From Macrococcoides caseolyticum (GTDB lineage Bacteria; Bacillota; Bacilli; Staphylococcales; Staphylococcaceae): 64,000 nt of DNA. Where the stretch lies: positions 1 through 64,000 of the forward strand of contig NZ_JAHCPS010000010.1 of assembly GCF_021366795.1 (NCBI RefSeq), read 5' to 3'. A model generated the notes under the pieces. That model was not told the origin of the DNA. It was given only the letters and a program-made list of their open reading frames with translations, and did not search any database. Below are positions 7,611 to 17,240 of this stretch, piece by piece. A program made the translations under genes and the position numbers. How positions within the stretch are numbered: the stretch's first letter is position 1; the number at the start of each line of letters is the position of its first letter.

Positions 7611-8765
7611 TTATTGCTTATAATGTTTTAGGAATCTTTCGAGTCTTACCATTGCTTCTTTGATTTCTTCCATACTTGCTGCAAAGGACAGACGGATATG
7701 TCCTTCTCCATATTTTGAAAATGCACTGCCAGGTACAACCGCTAAACGCTCCTGGTCGAGAAGGTCTGTAGCGAATTGATAAGAATCTGAATGATAGGCA
7801 GAGATGTCTGGAAAGATATAAAATGCACCTTGTGGTCTTTCTACTGGTAATCCGAGTGAGGTTAGTTTATCGAAGAGATAATCTCTTCTTTCTATATAGG
7901 CTAAATTCATTTCTTTAACGGTTTCGTCATCATTAAATGCCTCGATTGCACCGTATTGACTAGGTGTGGCGACACATATTGAATTATATAAATGAACAGA
8001 GGTGACATGTGTGATGAGTTCAGCATTACTTACGACATAGCCGATTCTCGCACCTGTTATGGCGTGTGATTTAGATAAACCATTAATAACAAACAGTCGG
8101 TCACGTAGTGCATTAAATTCAATAAATGAATGATGTTTAATGTCATAAACATTCTCACTGTATATTTCATCTGTCACGATAAAGATATCTTCATGTTGCA
8201 ACATTTCTGCCAGATTTTTTATTTGTTCATACGTTAAAGTTTTGCCTGTCGGATTGGTCGGATAATTAAATAGAATAGCTTTTGTTTTGGGTGTGATGGC
8301 ATTTTTCACCGCTTCAGGTGTTGGCACAAGATGGGTTGATGTTGTATCGACCAATACAACTTTAGCGCCGAGCAGTTTAATGATGGGTTCGTATCCTAAA
8401 TAACATGGTGAAGGTAAGATGACTTCATCCCCAGGATTAATAATTGTTCGAAATACTGCATCGATTGCTTCAGAACCACCATTTGTAACGATGATTTCTG
8501 ACTCAGGATCATAGCTCTGATTAAATTTCGATTTTATTGAATGGGCAATTGCTGTGCGCAATTCGATTAACCCTCTATTGTGTGTATAGCGTAATTGATC
8601 ATTTTGTATTGCAGTAATCATTGCATTTTTAACTGAATGGGGTGGTGCAAAGTCTGATTGACCAAGTGTTAAATCGATACAGTCATCTAACTGTGCAGCT
8701 TTATTTGCGAATTCTCGCGTCCCTGGTATCGTCACTTCATTAATGTATTGATTTAATGCAGGCAT
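7611..8765 (-). CDS. patA: Class I/II PLP aminotransferase, PatA type
   Basis: A 384-residue fold-type I aminotransferase. The PLP lysine is in NGLSKSHAITGARIGY, the cofactor-binding NYPTNPTGK and DEIY motifs precede it, and RLSFA lies near the C terminus. PatA of bacilli acts on acetyl-diaminopimelate or aromatic amino acids; which applies here is not shown. I prefer ATG 8765 to the GTG at 8774 because the site AGAGAAGTGA overlaps that GTG. Divergent from the ABC importer genes. Confidence 0.82.
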   Translation of the reverse strand: MPALNQYINEVTIPGTREFANKAAQLDDCIDLTLGQSDFAPPHSVKNAMITAIQNDQLRYTHNRGLIELRTAIAHSIKSKFNQSYDPESEIIVTNGGSEAIDAVFRTIINPGDEVILPSPCYLGYEPIIKLLGAKVVLVDTTSTHLVPTPEAVKNAITPKTKAILFNYPTNPTGKTLTYEQIKNLAEMLQHEDIFIVTDEIYSENVYDIKHHSFIEFNALRDRLFVINGLSKSHAITGARIGYVVSNAELITHVTSVHLYNSICVATPSQYGAIEAFNDDETVKEMNLAYIERRDYLFDKLTSLGLPVERPQGAFYIFPDISAYHSDSYQFATDLLDQERLAVVPGSAFSKYGEGHIRLSFAASMEEIKEAMVRLERFLKHYKQ

Positions 8766-8870
8766 ATCGTTCACTTCTCTTTCTACTTTATTGTTGATGA
8801 TTATACGCTAGATTAATTTAATTGGCAAAAGCAAAATACTTTAAAAACTAAAAAAATAAAATTTTCAGAC

Positions 8871-8899
8871 TTGTATACTTATGCATTAATGTGTATAAT
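8871..8899 (+). promoter_or_regulatory. Sigma-A promoter of the amino-acid ABC importer
   Basis: TTGTAT, 17 bp, TATAAT, ending 28 bp before the TTG start codon. Confidence 0.75.
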
Positions 8900-8926
8900 T
8901 AAATCCATCCAAAGGAGGGGGAGTCA

Positions 8927-10374
8927 TTGAATCTCAAGAAATTTATAAGTTTTATATTCATAATGCTTTTACTGTTATCTTACTATCCACTCGTAACACA
9001 TGCTAAAGCCGATCAACTGGATACGATTAAGAAAAATGGTGAATTACGTGTTGGCTTATCCGCAGATTATGCACCGTATGAATTTGAAAAAACGGTGAAC
9101 GGAAAACGAGTTTATGCGGGGATTGATATTGAATTATCAAAGAAGTTAGCTAAAGATTTAGGCGTAGAATTAAAAATTGTTAATATGCAGTTTGATAGTC
9201 TACTGGGCGCTTTGAAAACGGGGAAAATTGATGTCATTATTTCAGGGATGAGTCCAACACCTGAACGTAAAAAAGAAGTTGATTTCTCAAATTATTATAT
9301 GCATGTCCAGCAACGTATGATTATACAAAAGAAAGATGTTAAGAAGTTAAAATCCATCGATGATTTTAAAGGGAAAAATATCGGTGTTCAAAAACAAACA
9401 ACGCAAGAAGAACTAGCGAAGTCAGAAATTCCGGATGCCAATATAACGTCGTTAACACGTGTACCAGAAATTATAATGTCTTTAAATACAGGGAAAATTG
9501 ATGGCGTTGTGCTAGAAGGCCCAGTCGCAGAAGCTTATCTTTCACAAAACTCAAATCTTGCATTTTCACAAATGCAGTTTGCCGACGAGAATAAAGGGAC
9601 TGCCATTGCACTACCAAAAGATTCTCCGAAACTTTTAGATGCTGTCAACCAATCTATTAAAGAAGTAGATGATAAAGGCTTATTGCAAGACTATAAAGAT
9701 AAAGCAAACGAAGCAATGTTTGATGAAGGATCATTTTTCAGTAAATATGGGTCATTCTTTATCCAGGGGATTGGTGCTACAATTCTTATTTCTATAATTG
9801 GTGTTGCACTGGGTTCTTTATTTGGTGGTATATTTGCTTTCATGAAACTAAGCAGAAACATCATACTTAAGACAATCGCCTGGATCTATATAGAATTCAT
9901 TCGTGGCACGCCATTACTGGTACAAGTCTTTTTAGTCTACTTCGGTACTACAGCGGTTCTTGGTATTGATTTGTCAGCATTTGTATGTGGAGCGATTGCA
10001 CTTGTAATCAATTGTGCAGCATATATCGCTGAAATTATCCGTGCTGGTATAAATGCAGTGGATAAAGGCCATACTGAAGCGGCACGTTCACTTGGATTAA
10101 GCCATGCACAGACAATGAATAAAGTTGTCATGCCACAAGCGATCAAAAATATTCTTCCAGCGTAGGTAATGAATTTGTAACGGTGATTAAAGAGTCTTCA
10201 ATTGTCTCGGTAATCGGAGTATCAGAACTCATGTTTAATGCTCAAGTCGTTCAAGGCGCTTCATTTGATCCGTTCACACCGTTACTTATTGCAGCGATTG
10301 TGTACTTTATCCTTACATTCGCACTGAGCAGAGTGATGAATGTATTCGAAAGGAGAATGAGTGTTAGTGATTAA
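8927..10374 (+). pseudogene. glnP: Fused substrate-binding protein/permease of a glutamine-type ABC importer, frameshifted
   Basis: Starts at TTG 8927 behind AAAGGAGGGGG. Residues 1-26 form a signal peptide, about 33-265 an extracytoplasmic binding domain of the glutamine/polar amino-acid class, and about 275 onward a BPD permease domain with three or more helices. Reading stops at TAG 10163-10165 in the middle of the EAA-loop region (AARSLGLSHAQT...ILPA). The rest of the permease (IKESSIVSVIGV onward) continues in another frame to 10374. Adding one T in GCGTAGGT gives ALGNEFVTVIKES, the family sequence, so one base is missing. 1448 nt against the expected 1449. Mutation or assembly error. 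Confidence 0.88.
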
Positions 10375-11089
10375 AGTCAATGATTTACATAAATATTTTG
10401 GAAAAGTTGAAGTGTTAAAAGGGATTGATTTAGAAGTTGCAGAAGGTGAAGTGGTTGCGATTATTGGGCCATCAGGAAGTGGGAAATCCACTTTGCTCCG
10501 TTGTTTAAATTTACTTGAAACGCCAACGAGTGGTGAAATCATATTTGAAGGTAACATTTTAACTGCAAAAGATACAGACATCAATAAATTACGTCAAAAG
10601 ATGGGGATGGTGTTTCAAAGCTTTAATTTATTTCCACATAAGACAGCGAAAGAGAACTTGATGCTTGCACCAATGCTATTAAGGAAAGGTAATAAAAATG
10701 ACTTAGAAAAAAGAGCATTAGATTTATTAGATAAAGTAGGGCTATCAGATCGTGCAGAAAACTATCCGTCACAATTATCAGGTGGGCAGAAACAACGTGT
10801 CGCTATTGCGCGTGCATTAGCGATGAATCCGGACGTGATTTTATTCGATGAACCTACTTCTGCACTTGACCCTGAAGTAGTTGGTGATGTATTAGCAGTA
10901 ATGAAAAAGTTAGCTGAAGAAGGGATGACGATGGTTGTGGTAACACATGAGATGGGATTTGCCAGAGAAGTAGCAGACCGTGTTATATTCATGGATAATG
11001 GTATCGTACAGGAAGATGCATCGCCAGAACAATTATTTAATAATCCACAAAATGAACGTGCACAAGCATTTTTATCAAAAGTACTATAA
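10361..11089 (+). CDS. glnQ: Polar amino-acid ABC importer ATP-binding protein
   Basis: A 242-residue ATPase with Walker [10 protein letters not shown], signature LSGGQKQR, Walker [13 protein letters not shown] and the H-loop VVTHEMGFA. These mark the GlnQ/HisP class that powers amino-acid uptake. The GTG start lies 5 bp after AGGAG and 14 bp before the end of the permease frame, so the two are translationally linked. Its intact reading frame suggests that the permease frameshift is recent or an error. Confidence 0.9.
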   Translation: MLVIKVNDLHKYFGKVEVLKGIDLEVAEGEVVAIIGPSGSGKSTLLRCLNLLETPTSGEIIFEGNILTAKDTDINKLRQKMGMVFQSFNLFPHKTAKENLMLAPMLLRKGNKNDLEKRALDLLDKVGLSDRAENYPSQLSGGQKQRVAIARALAMNPDVILFDEPTSALDPEVVGDVLAVMKKLAEEGMTMVVVTHEMGFAREVADRVIFMDNGIVQEDASPEQLFNNPQNERAQAFLSKVL

Positions 11090-11103
11090 TAATAGATGAA
11101 TCA

Positions 11104-11142
11104 AAGCGTATATTAGACAAATTAGAGTGTCTTATATACGCT
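11104..11142 (+). terminator. Hairpin after glnQ
   Basis: AAGCGTATA pairs with TATACGCTT, with an inner TAGACA/TGTCTT stem, then CTTTGTGTT. Imperfect T-run. Confidence 0.6.
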
Positions 11143-11186
11143 TCTTTGTGTTAAAATAGTATTCTTAAATAATGGGAGGTGTAGTG

Positions 11187-12311
11187 ATGTATCAAAGGTT
11201 AAAGCAAGAAATAATAGAATATAGTAAAACGATTGGTATTGATGCGATTGGATTTACAACTGCTGAGCCATTTGAATCGCTACGCCCAAAACTTGAGGCG
11301 TATTATGGAAATAACTATGATTCAGGCTTTGAAAAAGGAACGATTGAAGAACGTATCAATCCAAAACGATCACTACCGTCAGCTCAATCTATAATTGCCA
11401 TTGCTGTTGGTTACCCGAATAAACTTCCGAATGCACCTAAAAGCGTGCGGGGTGCTCGGCGTGGTATATTCGCTCGAGCATCTTGGGGAATCGATTATCA
11501 TACATTATTAAATAAGCGTTTGGAATTGCTTGTTGAATTTATTAAAGAGAGAGTACCAGAGGCTGAAACGATGAATATGGTCGATACAGGTGTGTTGAGT
11601 GACCGAGCAGTAGCCGAACGTGCTGGCTTAGGCTATGCAGCTAAGAATGGCTTTATATTAAACAAAGATTTAGGAACATGGACATATTTAGGTGAAATAC
11701 TTGTATCCATTCCTTTTGAACCAGATCATCCTGTCATTGATTCGTGTTTAGATTGTACAATTTGTATTGACCGTTGTCCTACAGGTGCGCTTTTAGGAGA
11801 TGGACAACTGGATTCAAATAAATGTATCAGTTTCCTCACGCAAACGAAAGGATTTATGCCAGACGAATATCGAGCAAAAATAGGTAATCGATTATATGGT
11901 TGTGATACATGCCAGCAAGTATGTCCAAAAAATCGCGGTATTAACACGACACAAAGCGATATAGAACTTGAACCTGAAACTTTAAAACCGCTACTCGTGC
12001 CACTATTAAAAATGACGAATAAGCAATTTAAATCGGAATATGGACATCTAGCAGGGGCATGGCGTGGTAAGAAGCCAATTCAAAGGAACGCTATACTTGC
12101 GCTTGCACATTTTAAAGAATTAGAGGCTATTCCAGATTTAAAAGACATTGCTGAAAATGATCCGCGCCCTGAAATTAAAGGGACGGCATATTGGGCTATT
12201 GGACAAATCAGTCGTGATGCAATCGACTATTTAAAAGCAAGATATGATAAAGAAACAGATAAAAATGTTAAAATGGAAATATTAAAAAGTATAGAAAGTG
12301 TGGAAAAATAA
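11187..12311 (+). CDS. queG: Epoxyqueuosine reductase
   Basis: A 374-residue protein that carries out the last step of queuosine synthesis in tRNA, a cobalamin-dependent reduction. Two ferredoxin-type 4Fe-4S motifs are present: CLDCTICIDRCPTGA near residue 184 and CDTCQQVCPKN near 240. HEAT-like repeats follow at the C terminus. GGGAGGTG at 11174-11181 places the start at ATG 11187, not the ATG at 11172 that overlaps it. Directly abuts trmL, forming a tRNA-modification operon. Confidence 0.93.
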   Translation: MYQRLKQEIIEYSKTIGIDAIGFTTAEPFESLRPKLEAYYGNNYDSGFEKGTIEERINPKRSLPSAQSIIAIAVGYPNKLPNAPKSVRGARRGIFARASWGIDYHTLLNKRLELLVEFIKERVPEAETMNMVDTGVLSDRAVAERAGLGYAAKNGFILNKDLGTWTYLGEILVSIPFEPDHPVIDSCLDCTICIDRCPTGALLGDGQLDSNKCISFLTQTKGFMPDEYRAKIGNRLYGCDTCQQVCPKNRGINTTQSDIELEPETLKPLLVPLLKMTNKQFKSEYGHLAGAWRGKKPIQRNAILALAHFKELEAIPDLKDIAENDPRPEIKGTAYWAIGQISRDAIDYLKARYDKETDKNVKMEILKSIESVEK

Positions 12312-12785
12312 ATGTCATCAATTAATGTAGTTTTATATCAACCGGAGATACCGGCAAACACAGGAAATATCGCAAGAAGTTGTGCAGCCACAGATACACA
12401 TCTTCATTTAATTCGTCCTTTAGGATTCTCAACAGACGACAAAATGTTACGTCGTGCAGGGCTTGATTACTGGCAATATGTGAATATCACTTATTATGAT
12501 AGTATTGAAGAATTCTTTGAAAAGAATGAAGGTCATTATTACTTATTAACGAAGTTTGGCAAGAAGCCACATACAACATTCGATTATAGTAATACTGAGG
12601 AAAAACATTTCTTTATCTTCGGTCGTGAAACAACTGGTTTACCGGACTGGGTGAAAGAAAAATATATGGATACTGCATTACGTATTCCGATGAATGATAA
12701 TGTACGCTCACTTAATCTGTCAAACACTGCAGCCATTCTAATTTATGAAGCGTTACGTCAACAAAACTATCCTGGATTAAGCTAA
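12312..12785 (+). CDS. trmL: tRNA (cytidine/uridine-34 2'-O)-methyltransferase
   Basis: A 157-residue SPOUT methyltransferase that 2'-O-methylates the wobble base of tRNA-Leu. Diagnostic motifs are PEIPANTGNIARSC at the N terminus, FGRETTGLP near residue 98, and the knot motif NVRSLNLSNTAAI near 136. ATG follows the queG stop codon with no gap, so it is likely translated by coupling. Length is normal for the family. Confidence 0.93.
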   Translation: MSSINVVLYQPEIPANTGNIARSCAATDTHLHLIRPLGFSTDDKMLRRAGLDYWQYVNITYYDSIEEFFEKNEGHYYLLTKFGKKPHTTFDYSNTEEKHFFIFGRETTGLPDWVKEKYMDTALRIPMNDNVRSLNLSNTAAILIYEALRQQNYPGLS

Positions 12786-12794
12786 GGAGGTTAT

Positions 12795-13535
12795 ATGATG
12801 AATGACATTATAAAGCTATTACATCAACACCGCTCGATTCGTCAATTTAAAGATGAAACGTTACCACAAACCACAATAGAAATGCTCGTACGTGCAGCAC
12901 AAAGTGCTTCTACTTCAAGCTATGTACAAGCTTATTCAATTATCGGTATAACTGATAATTCGATTAAGCGTCAACTCCGTGAGATAAGTGGTCAACCTTA
13001 TGTTGAACATAACGGGCATTTATTTATTTTTGTTGCAGATTTCAATCGTCATCAAGCGTTAGGTGAACATTTGAATCAACCGATTGCAGAATACTTTGGC
13101 ACAACTGAATCATTAATTGTTGGGACTGTAGATGCAGCGCTTGCCAGTCAAAATATGGCCATCGCTGCTGAAAGTATGGGGCTCGGCATATGTTATATTG
13201 GTTCTTTACGCAATGATATGCAGCAAGTGATTGACTTATTAAATTTACCTGAATATACGTATCCGTTATTTGGGATGGTCGTCGGTGTACCTGAAAATGA
13301 AGGCAGTCAGAAAGAACGATTACCAATTGATGTGGTGTATCATGAGAACAACTATAAAGCGTTTGATTATGCGGATTATGCAGATTACGATGCAGCAACA
13401 AAAGCATATTATATAGAACGAACAAATGGCGCAAGAAGCGATATGTGGAGTGAACAAGTTGTTGGTATGCTTTCGCAAAAAGCACGACTTGATGTAGATG
13501 CTGTGCTAAAACAACAAGGATTTTTAAAGCAATAA
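12795..13535 (+). CDS. nfrA: NfrA-type FMN-dependent NADPH oxidoreductase
   Basis: A 246-residue nitroreductase-fold flavoprotein. The FMN-binding HRSIRQF (residues 12-18) and QSASTSSYVQ, and MGLGICYIGS in the middle, match the oxygen-insensitive NfsA/FRP group. In staphylococci NfrA reduces disulfides and nitro compounds. AAGGAGG lies 5 bp before ATG 12795; ATG 12798 is equally possible. Third gene after queG and trmL, 9 bp downstream. Confidence 0.85.
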   Translation: MMNDIIKLLHQHRSIRQFKDETLPQTTIEMLVRAAQSASTSSYVQAYSIIGITDNSIKRQLREISGQPYVEHNGHLFIFVADFNRHQALGEHLNQPIAEYFGTTESLIVGTVDAALASQNMAIAAESMGLGICYIGSLRNDMQQVIDLLNLPEYTYPLFGMVVGVPENEGSQKERLPIDVVYHENNYKAFDYADYADYDAATKAYYIERTNGARSDMWSEQVVGMLSQKARLDVDAVLKQQGFLKQ

Positions 13536-13541
13536 AACGAA

Positions 13542-13582
13542 AAATCCGAAGAGAATTCTATAGTTGAATTGTCTTCGGATTT
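13542..13582. terminator. Bidirectional terminator after nfrA
   Basis: AAATCCGAAGA pairs with TCTTCGGATTT, with an inner GAATT/AATTG-rich region; T-runs lie on both strands. Shared with the minus-strand small gene. Confidence 0.85.
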
Positions 13583-13591
13583 TTTATTTCA

Positions 13592-13699
13592 TTATTTGTT
13601 TAAATCTTCTTCCTTCACACCGTAACTTGATTCTTTACCAGCAGTTAAAATAGCTGTAAGGAAAGCGATACATACCATACCGATTAATAATGTATTCAT
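13592..13699 (-). CDS. Small membrane protein, 35 residues
   Basis: Starts MNTLLIGMVCIAFLTAILTA (one membrane helix), followed by a charged tail GKESSYGVKEEDLNK. A GGGGGGATTACC ribosome site precedes the ATG. The gene lies between two clear boundaries: the terminator at 13542-13582 downstream and the nagA leader upstream. I do not recognise the family. The strong ribosome site and helix-plus-tail layout argue for a real gene. Confidence 0.65.
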   Translation of the reverse strand: MNTLLIGMVCIAFLTAILTAGKESSYGVKEEDLNK

Positions 13700-13781
13700 T
13701 GGTAATCCCCCCATATTTCTTAATAATCATATTATAACCTATTCAATTAAGATTTAAAACAACAAATAAAGGATTGATATT

Positions 13782-14918
13782 ATGGAAGCAATCATTAATG
13801 CACGAATTTATACAGAGGATAAAGTCATTCAAAATGGCTATATCGAATACGACGAAAAAATTATAGCTTTTGGAGAAGGTGAATATTCAGGACAAGCACA
13901 TACAATTGATGCGCAAGGTAATATTTTAATGCCAGGCTTTATCGATATTCATATTCATGGTGGTTACGGTGCAGATGCAATGGATGCGACACCTGAAGCT
14001 TTAGAAAAATTGACGCAAGGGCTATTGCAAGAAGGTACTACATCTTTTTTACCGACTACGATGACTGAATCACTGTCTAGAGTGACAAAGGCACTTTCAA
14101 ATATTGCAACATTTGAAAGTCAGGGTGCTGAAATATTAGGTATACACTTAGAAGGGCCATTTATTTCTGAACATAAAGTAGGTGCACAAGACCCACAGTA
14201 CGTTATGCGTCCATCGATTCAATTAATCGATCAGTTACAGCAAGCCGCACAAAATAAAATAAAAATCATAACCATTGCACCTGAAGTAGAAGGCGCAATG
14301 GATGTAATACAACATTTTGATACTATCATCTTTTCTGCAGGACATACGATTGCGACGTTTGATGAAATGAATCATGCGCAGACTTTAGGGCTGAAGCATA
14401 TTACCCATCTTTATAATGCAGCGACAGGATTCAATCACCGTAATCCCGGGGCATTTGGCGCAGCATGGCTTAATGAAGGTCTGAAGACAGAGTGTATTGT
14501 AGACGGTGTTCATTCACATCCGGCCGCTGTTGATATAGCCTATCGCTTAAAAGGGAATAATGCATTTATGGTGATAACAGATGCGATGCGTGCAAAAGGT
14601 TTAGGTGATGGTGAGAGTGAACTTGGTGGCCAGAAGGTAAATGTATTAGGTAATGAAGCACGTTTGGATGATGGTACACTTGCAGGCAGTGTGCTCAAAA
14701 TGAACGAAGGATTAAAGTATTTTGTTGAATTCACAGGTGAGTCATTAGACAATGCTTCGCGTGTGATGAGTTACAATCAAGCCGTTGCTTTAGGTGTTGA
14801 TGATAGAATTGGAAGTATCAGTTTAGGAAAGCAGGCTGACTTTGTATTGATTGATAATGAATTTAATGTGTTATCTACTGTTAAAAAAGGGTATAACATA
14901 TATAATAATAAGAAATAG
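13782..14918 (+). CDS. nagA: N-acetylglucosamine-6-phosphate deacetylase
   Basis: A 378-residue amidohydrolase that removes acetate from GlcNAc-6-P, feeding cell-wall and amino-sugar recycling. The metal-binding DIHIHGG near residue 57, the catalytic LEGPFI (residues about 125-130), AGHTIAT and HLYNA, and the aspartate in VITDAMRA are all present. Length is normal. A NagB-fold gene follows 22 bp downstream, but it does not look like an active deaminase. Confidence 0.92.
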   Translation: MEAIINARIYTEDKVIQNGYIEYDEKIIAFGEGEYSGQAHTIDAQGNILMPGFIDIHIHGGYGADAMDATPEALEKLTQGLLQEGTTSFLPTTMTESLSRVTKALSNIATFESQGAEILGIHLEGPFISEHKVGAQDPQYVMRPSIQLIDQLQQAAQNKIKIITIAPEVEGAMDVIQHFDTIIFSAGHTIATFDEMNHAQTLGLKHITHLYNAATGFNHRNPGAFGAAWLNEGLKTECIVDGVHSHPAAVDIAYRLKGNNAFMVITDAMRAKGLGDGESELGGQKVNVLGNEARLDDGTLAGSVLKMNEGLKYFVEFTGESLDNASRVMSYNQAVALGVDDRIGSISLGKQADFVLIDNEFNVLSTVKKGYNIYNNKK

Positions 14919-14940
14919 ATCATTTCTAGGAGGATATGTC

Positions 14941-15552
14941 ATGGCTATGAATTTTAAAGTGTTTGAGGATAAATTAACGGTATCTCATTATGTTGCAGAT
15001 TTATTTAGAAAGCAAATGAATAACAATCCAACATCTATTATTGCGACAGCTTTAGGAGATGAAGCGGCACATGTGGTTAATGAATTAAGTGAGGATATTA
15101 AGGAGAATACAGTAGATACGAGTCAGATCCATATTTTTGATTATGATAAATTACGTTCAGAATATCGTGTACTGGGTATTGTAGACAAACAATATCATGA
15201 AGCCACAAGTAAAGATATTATGGATTTAATTAAAAATGAAGCAAAAACAAAACAAAATAAAGGTAAGCTGACAACGTTATTTGCAACGGTAGTACAGGAC
15301 GGTTCTGTAGGCTATAAAGAAATCAATCAGGATGATGATAAAGGTTTACGTTCAGCACGTGAAATTATTCTGGTGTTAACGGGTGCTGATAAAGCATCAA
15401 TCGTTGAAAAGTTGTATCAAACAGAAGCTGGGGGTAACTTTGAAGCCGCTAATTTAAAAACACATCGTATGGTCAATGTAATATTAGATAATAATGCAGC
15501 CGCTGGTTTACCTGAAGATGTACGTGAATACTTCTTCCAGAAATTTGCGTAA
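14941..15552 (+). CDS. NagB/RpiA-fold protein lacking deaminase motifs
   Basis: A 203-residue protein of the type found beside nagA in staphylococci and often called glucosamine-6-phosphate isomerase. It begins MAMNFKVFEDKLTVSHYVAD. The NagB sugar-phosphate loop (TGGTP) and the GxGxxGHIxFNEP active-site motif cannot be found. A regulatory or binding role is more likely than catalysis. AGGAGG at 14930-14935 sets the start at ATG 14941. A 47-residue gene follows in the same unit. Confidence 0.7.
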   Translation: MAMNFKVFEDKLTVSHYVADLFRKQMNNNPTSIIATALGDEAAHVVNELSEDIKENTVDTSQIHIFDYDKLRSEYRVLGIVDKQYHEATSKDIMDLIKNEAKTKQNKGKLTTLFATVVQDGSVGYKEINQDDDKGLRSAREIILVLTGADKASIVEKLYQTEAGGNFEAANLKTHRMVNVILDNNAAAGLPEDVREYFFQKFA

Positions 15553-15565
15553 AGGGGGATAAATT

Positions 15566-15709
15566 ATGTCTACATCACATGATAACCAAAATGAAATGGT
15601 AACAGACTTTGATGATGTTGTGGAATTAGGTAAAGAAATGGAACAGATTTCTGAGCAGAATGCTGAAGCAAGATTATCAGAAGAGAATAAAGAAGATAGT
15701 GCACAATAA
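15566..15709 (+). CDS. Small acidic protein, 47 residues
   Basis: Preceded by AAAGGGGGAT and ending just before a strong terminator. The sequence is rich in Glu, Asp and Gln (for example DFDDVVELGKEMEQISEQ) with no membrane segment or Cys. Probably cotranscribed with nagA. Family not recognised. Confidence 0.65.
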   Translation: MSTSHDNQNEMVTDFDDVVELGKEMEQISEQNAEARLSEENKEDSAQ

Positions 15710-15716
15710 ATTTTTA

Positions 15717-15749
15717 ACAGTACATAGTTACATTATGTACTGTTTTTTT
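15717..15749 (+). terminator. Terminator of the nagA operon
   Basis: ACAGTACATA pairs perfectly with TATGTACTGT around GTTACAT, followed by a run of T. Confidence 0.9.
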
Positions 15750-15765
15750 GTGAATATTTAATGAA

Positions 15766-15779
15766 TGTAAGCGCTATTT
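15766..15779. promoter_or_regulatory. Candidate CcpA (cre) site before fumC
   Basis: TGTAAGCGCTATTT fits the catabolite-responsive element TGWAARCGYTWNCW at all but one position. It sits 44 bp before fumC and just upstream of TAAAAT (a possible -10), so bound CcpA would cover the -35 region. Confidence 0.5.
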
Positions 15780-15822
15780 AATGTAAAATAAAAGTATCAA
15801 TGGATATAAGGGGAGAATTATA

Positions 15823-17208
15823 ATGTCATTTAGAATTGAGCACGATACATTTGGTGAAATTGAAGTACCAGCAGATAAATTCTGGGGCGCACAAACTGAA
15901 CGCAGTAAGCGAAATTTTCCAGTTGGTAAAGAGCAAATGCCGATTGAAGTGGTTTATGGATTTGCCCATTTAAAGAAGGCTGCTGCTATTGTTAATAAAG
16001 ATTTAGGCAAATTATCAGTTGAGAAATCCGATGCCATAGTTAAAGCGTGTGATGATGTATTATCTGGTCAATTAGATGGACATTTTCCTTTAGTCGTATG
16101 GCAAACTGGATCAGGTACGCAAAGTAATATGAACGTAAATGAAGTAGTTGCATATGTTGCGAATACGTACTTAAAGGAAGCTGGCAGTGATGAAACAGTC
16201 CATCCAAATGATGATGTGAATAAATCACAATCTTCAAACGATACATATCCAACAGCCATGCATGTTGCTTTATACCATGAGATTGAAGCGAAATTATTGC
16301 CTGCATTACAAAACTTACGCAATACATTAAAAGCAAAAGAAGATCAGTTTGCTGACATCATTAAGATTGGTCGTACGCACCTTCAAGATGCGACACCTCT
16401 TACATTAGGTCAGGAGATATCTGGCTGGCGCTATATGTTAGATAAGTGTGAAGATTTATTAAACAACTCTAAAAAAGAATTATTAAATTTAGCGATTGGT
16501 GGTACAGCAGTAGGTACAGGTATTAATGCACATCCTGAATTCGGTGACCGTGTTGCTAAACAAATAGGGGTACAAACGGGATATGATTTTGTTTCATCAC
16601 CAAATAAATTCCATGCATTAACAGCACATGATGAAGTGACATTTGTTCATGGTGCATTAAAAGCACTTGCTGCTGATTTAATGAAGATTGCAAACGATGT
16701 ACGTTGGTTATCATCTGGTCCTCGTGCAGGATTAGCTGAAATTTCAATTCCAGAGAATGAACCAGGTTCATCAATTATGCCAGGTAAAGTCAATCCAACA
16801 CAATCAGAAATGTTAACGATGGTTGCAGTTCAAGTCATGGGAAATGATGCGGTTGTTGGTATCGCTGCAAGCCAAGGTAACTTCGAATTAAACGTCTTTA
16901 AACCAGTCATCATGTATAATACATTACAATCTATTTACTTATTAGCAGATGGTATGAATGCATTCAATGATAATTGTGCAGTCGGCATTGAACCAATTAA
17001 AGAAAACATTGAAAATTATTTAAACCAATCATTAATGTTAGTAACGGCGTTAAATCCACATATTGGTTACGAAAAAGCAGCGCATATCGCAAAAACAGCA
17101 CATAAAGAAGGTTTAACATTAAAAGCATCAGCCTTACAATCTGGTTTCTTAACGGAAGAACAATTTGATGCGTGGATTAAGCCTGAAGATATGATTCACC
17201 CAAAATAA
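15823..17208 (+). CDS. fumC: Class II fumarate hydratase
   Basis: A 461-residue iron-free fumarase of the TCA cycle, of standard length. The family signature [16 protein letters not shown] is near residue 317, and the substrate-binding [12 protein letters not shown] and [14 protein letters not shown] motifs are present. Preceded by GGGGAG and a candidate CcpA site. Followed 32 bp later by ppx with no clear terminator between. Confidence 0.95.
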   Translation: MSFRIEHDTFGEIEVPADKFWGAQTERSKRNFPVGKEQMPIEVVYGFAHLKKAAAIVNKDLGKLSVEKSDAIVKACDDVLSGQLDGHFPLVVWQTGSGTQSNMNVNEVVAYVANTYLKEAGSDETVHPNDDVNKSQSSNDTYPTAMHVALYHEIEAKLLPALQNLRNTLKAKEDQFADIIKIGRTHLQDATPLTLGQEISGWRYMLDKCEDLLNNSKKELLNLAIGGTAVGTGINAHPEFGDRVAKQIGVQTGYDFVSSPNKFHALTAHDEVTFVHGALKALAADLMKIANDVRWLSSGPRAGLAEISIPENEPGSSIMPGKVNPTQSEMLTMVAVQVMGNDAVVGIAASQGNFELNVFKPVIMYNTLQSIYLLADGMNAFNDNCAVGIEPIKENIENYLNQSLMLVTALNPHIGYEKAAHIAKTAHKEGLTLKASALQSGFLTEEQFDAWIKPEDMIHPK

Positions 17209-17240
17209 AAAGCGTTTATCTTTGAAAGGGCAGGTAAGTT

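Noticed and set aside
10150-10180. Programmed frameshift in the permease
   Set aside because: No slippery heptamer, internal ribosome-like stimulator or downstream structure is apparent; a one-base loss explains it better.
13042-13485. Minus-strand open frame of 147 codons within nfrA
   Set aside because: It is antisense to a well-supported gene, low in complexity and rich in His/Leu/Gln, as expected of a shadow frame.
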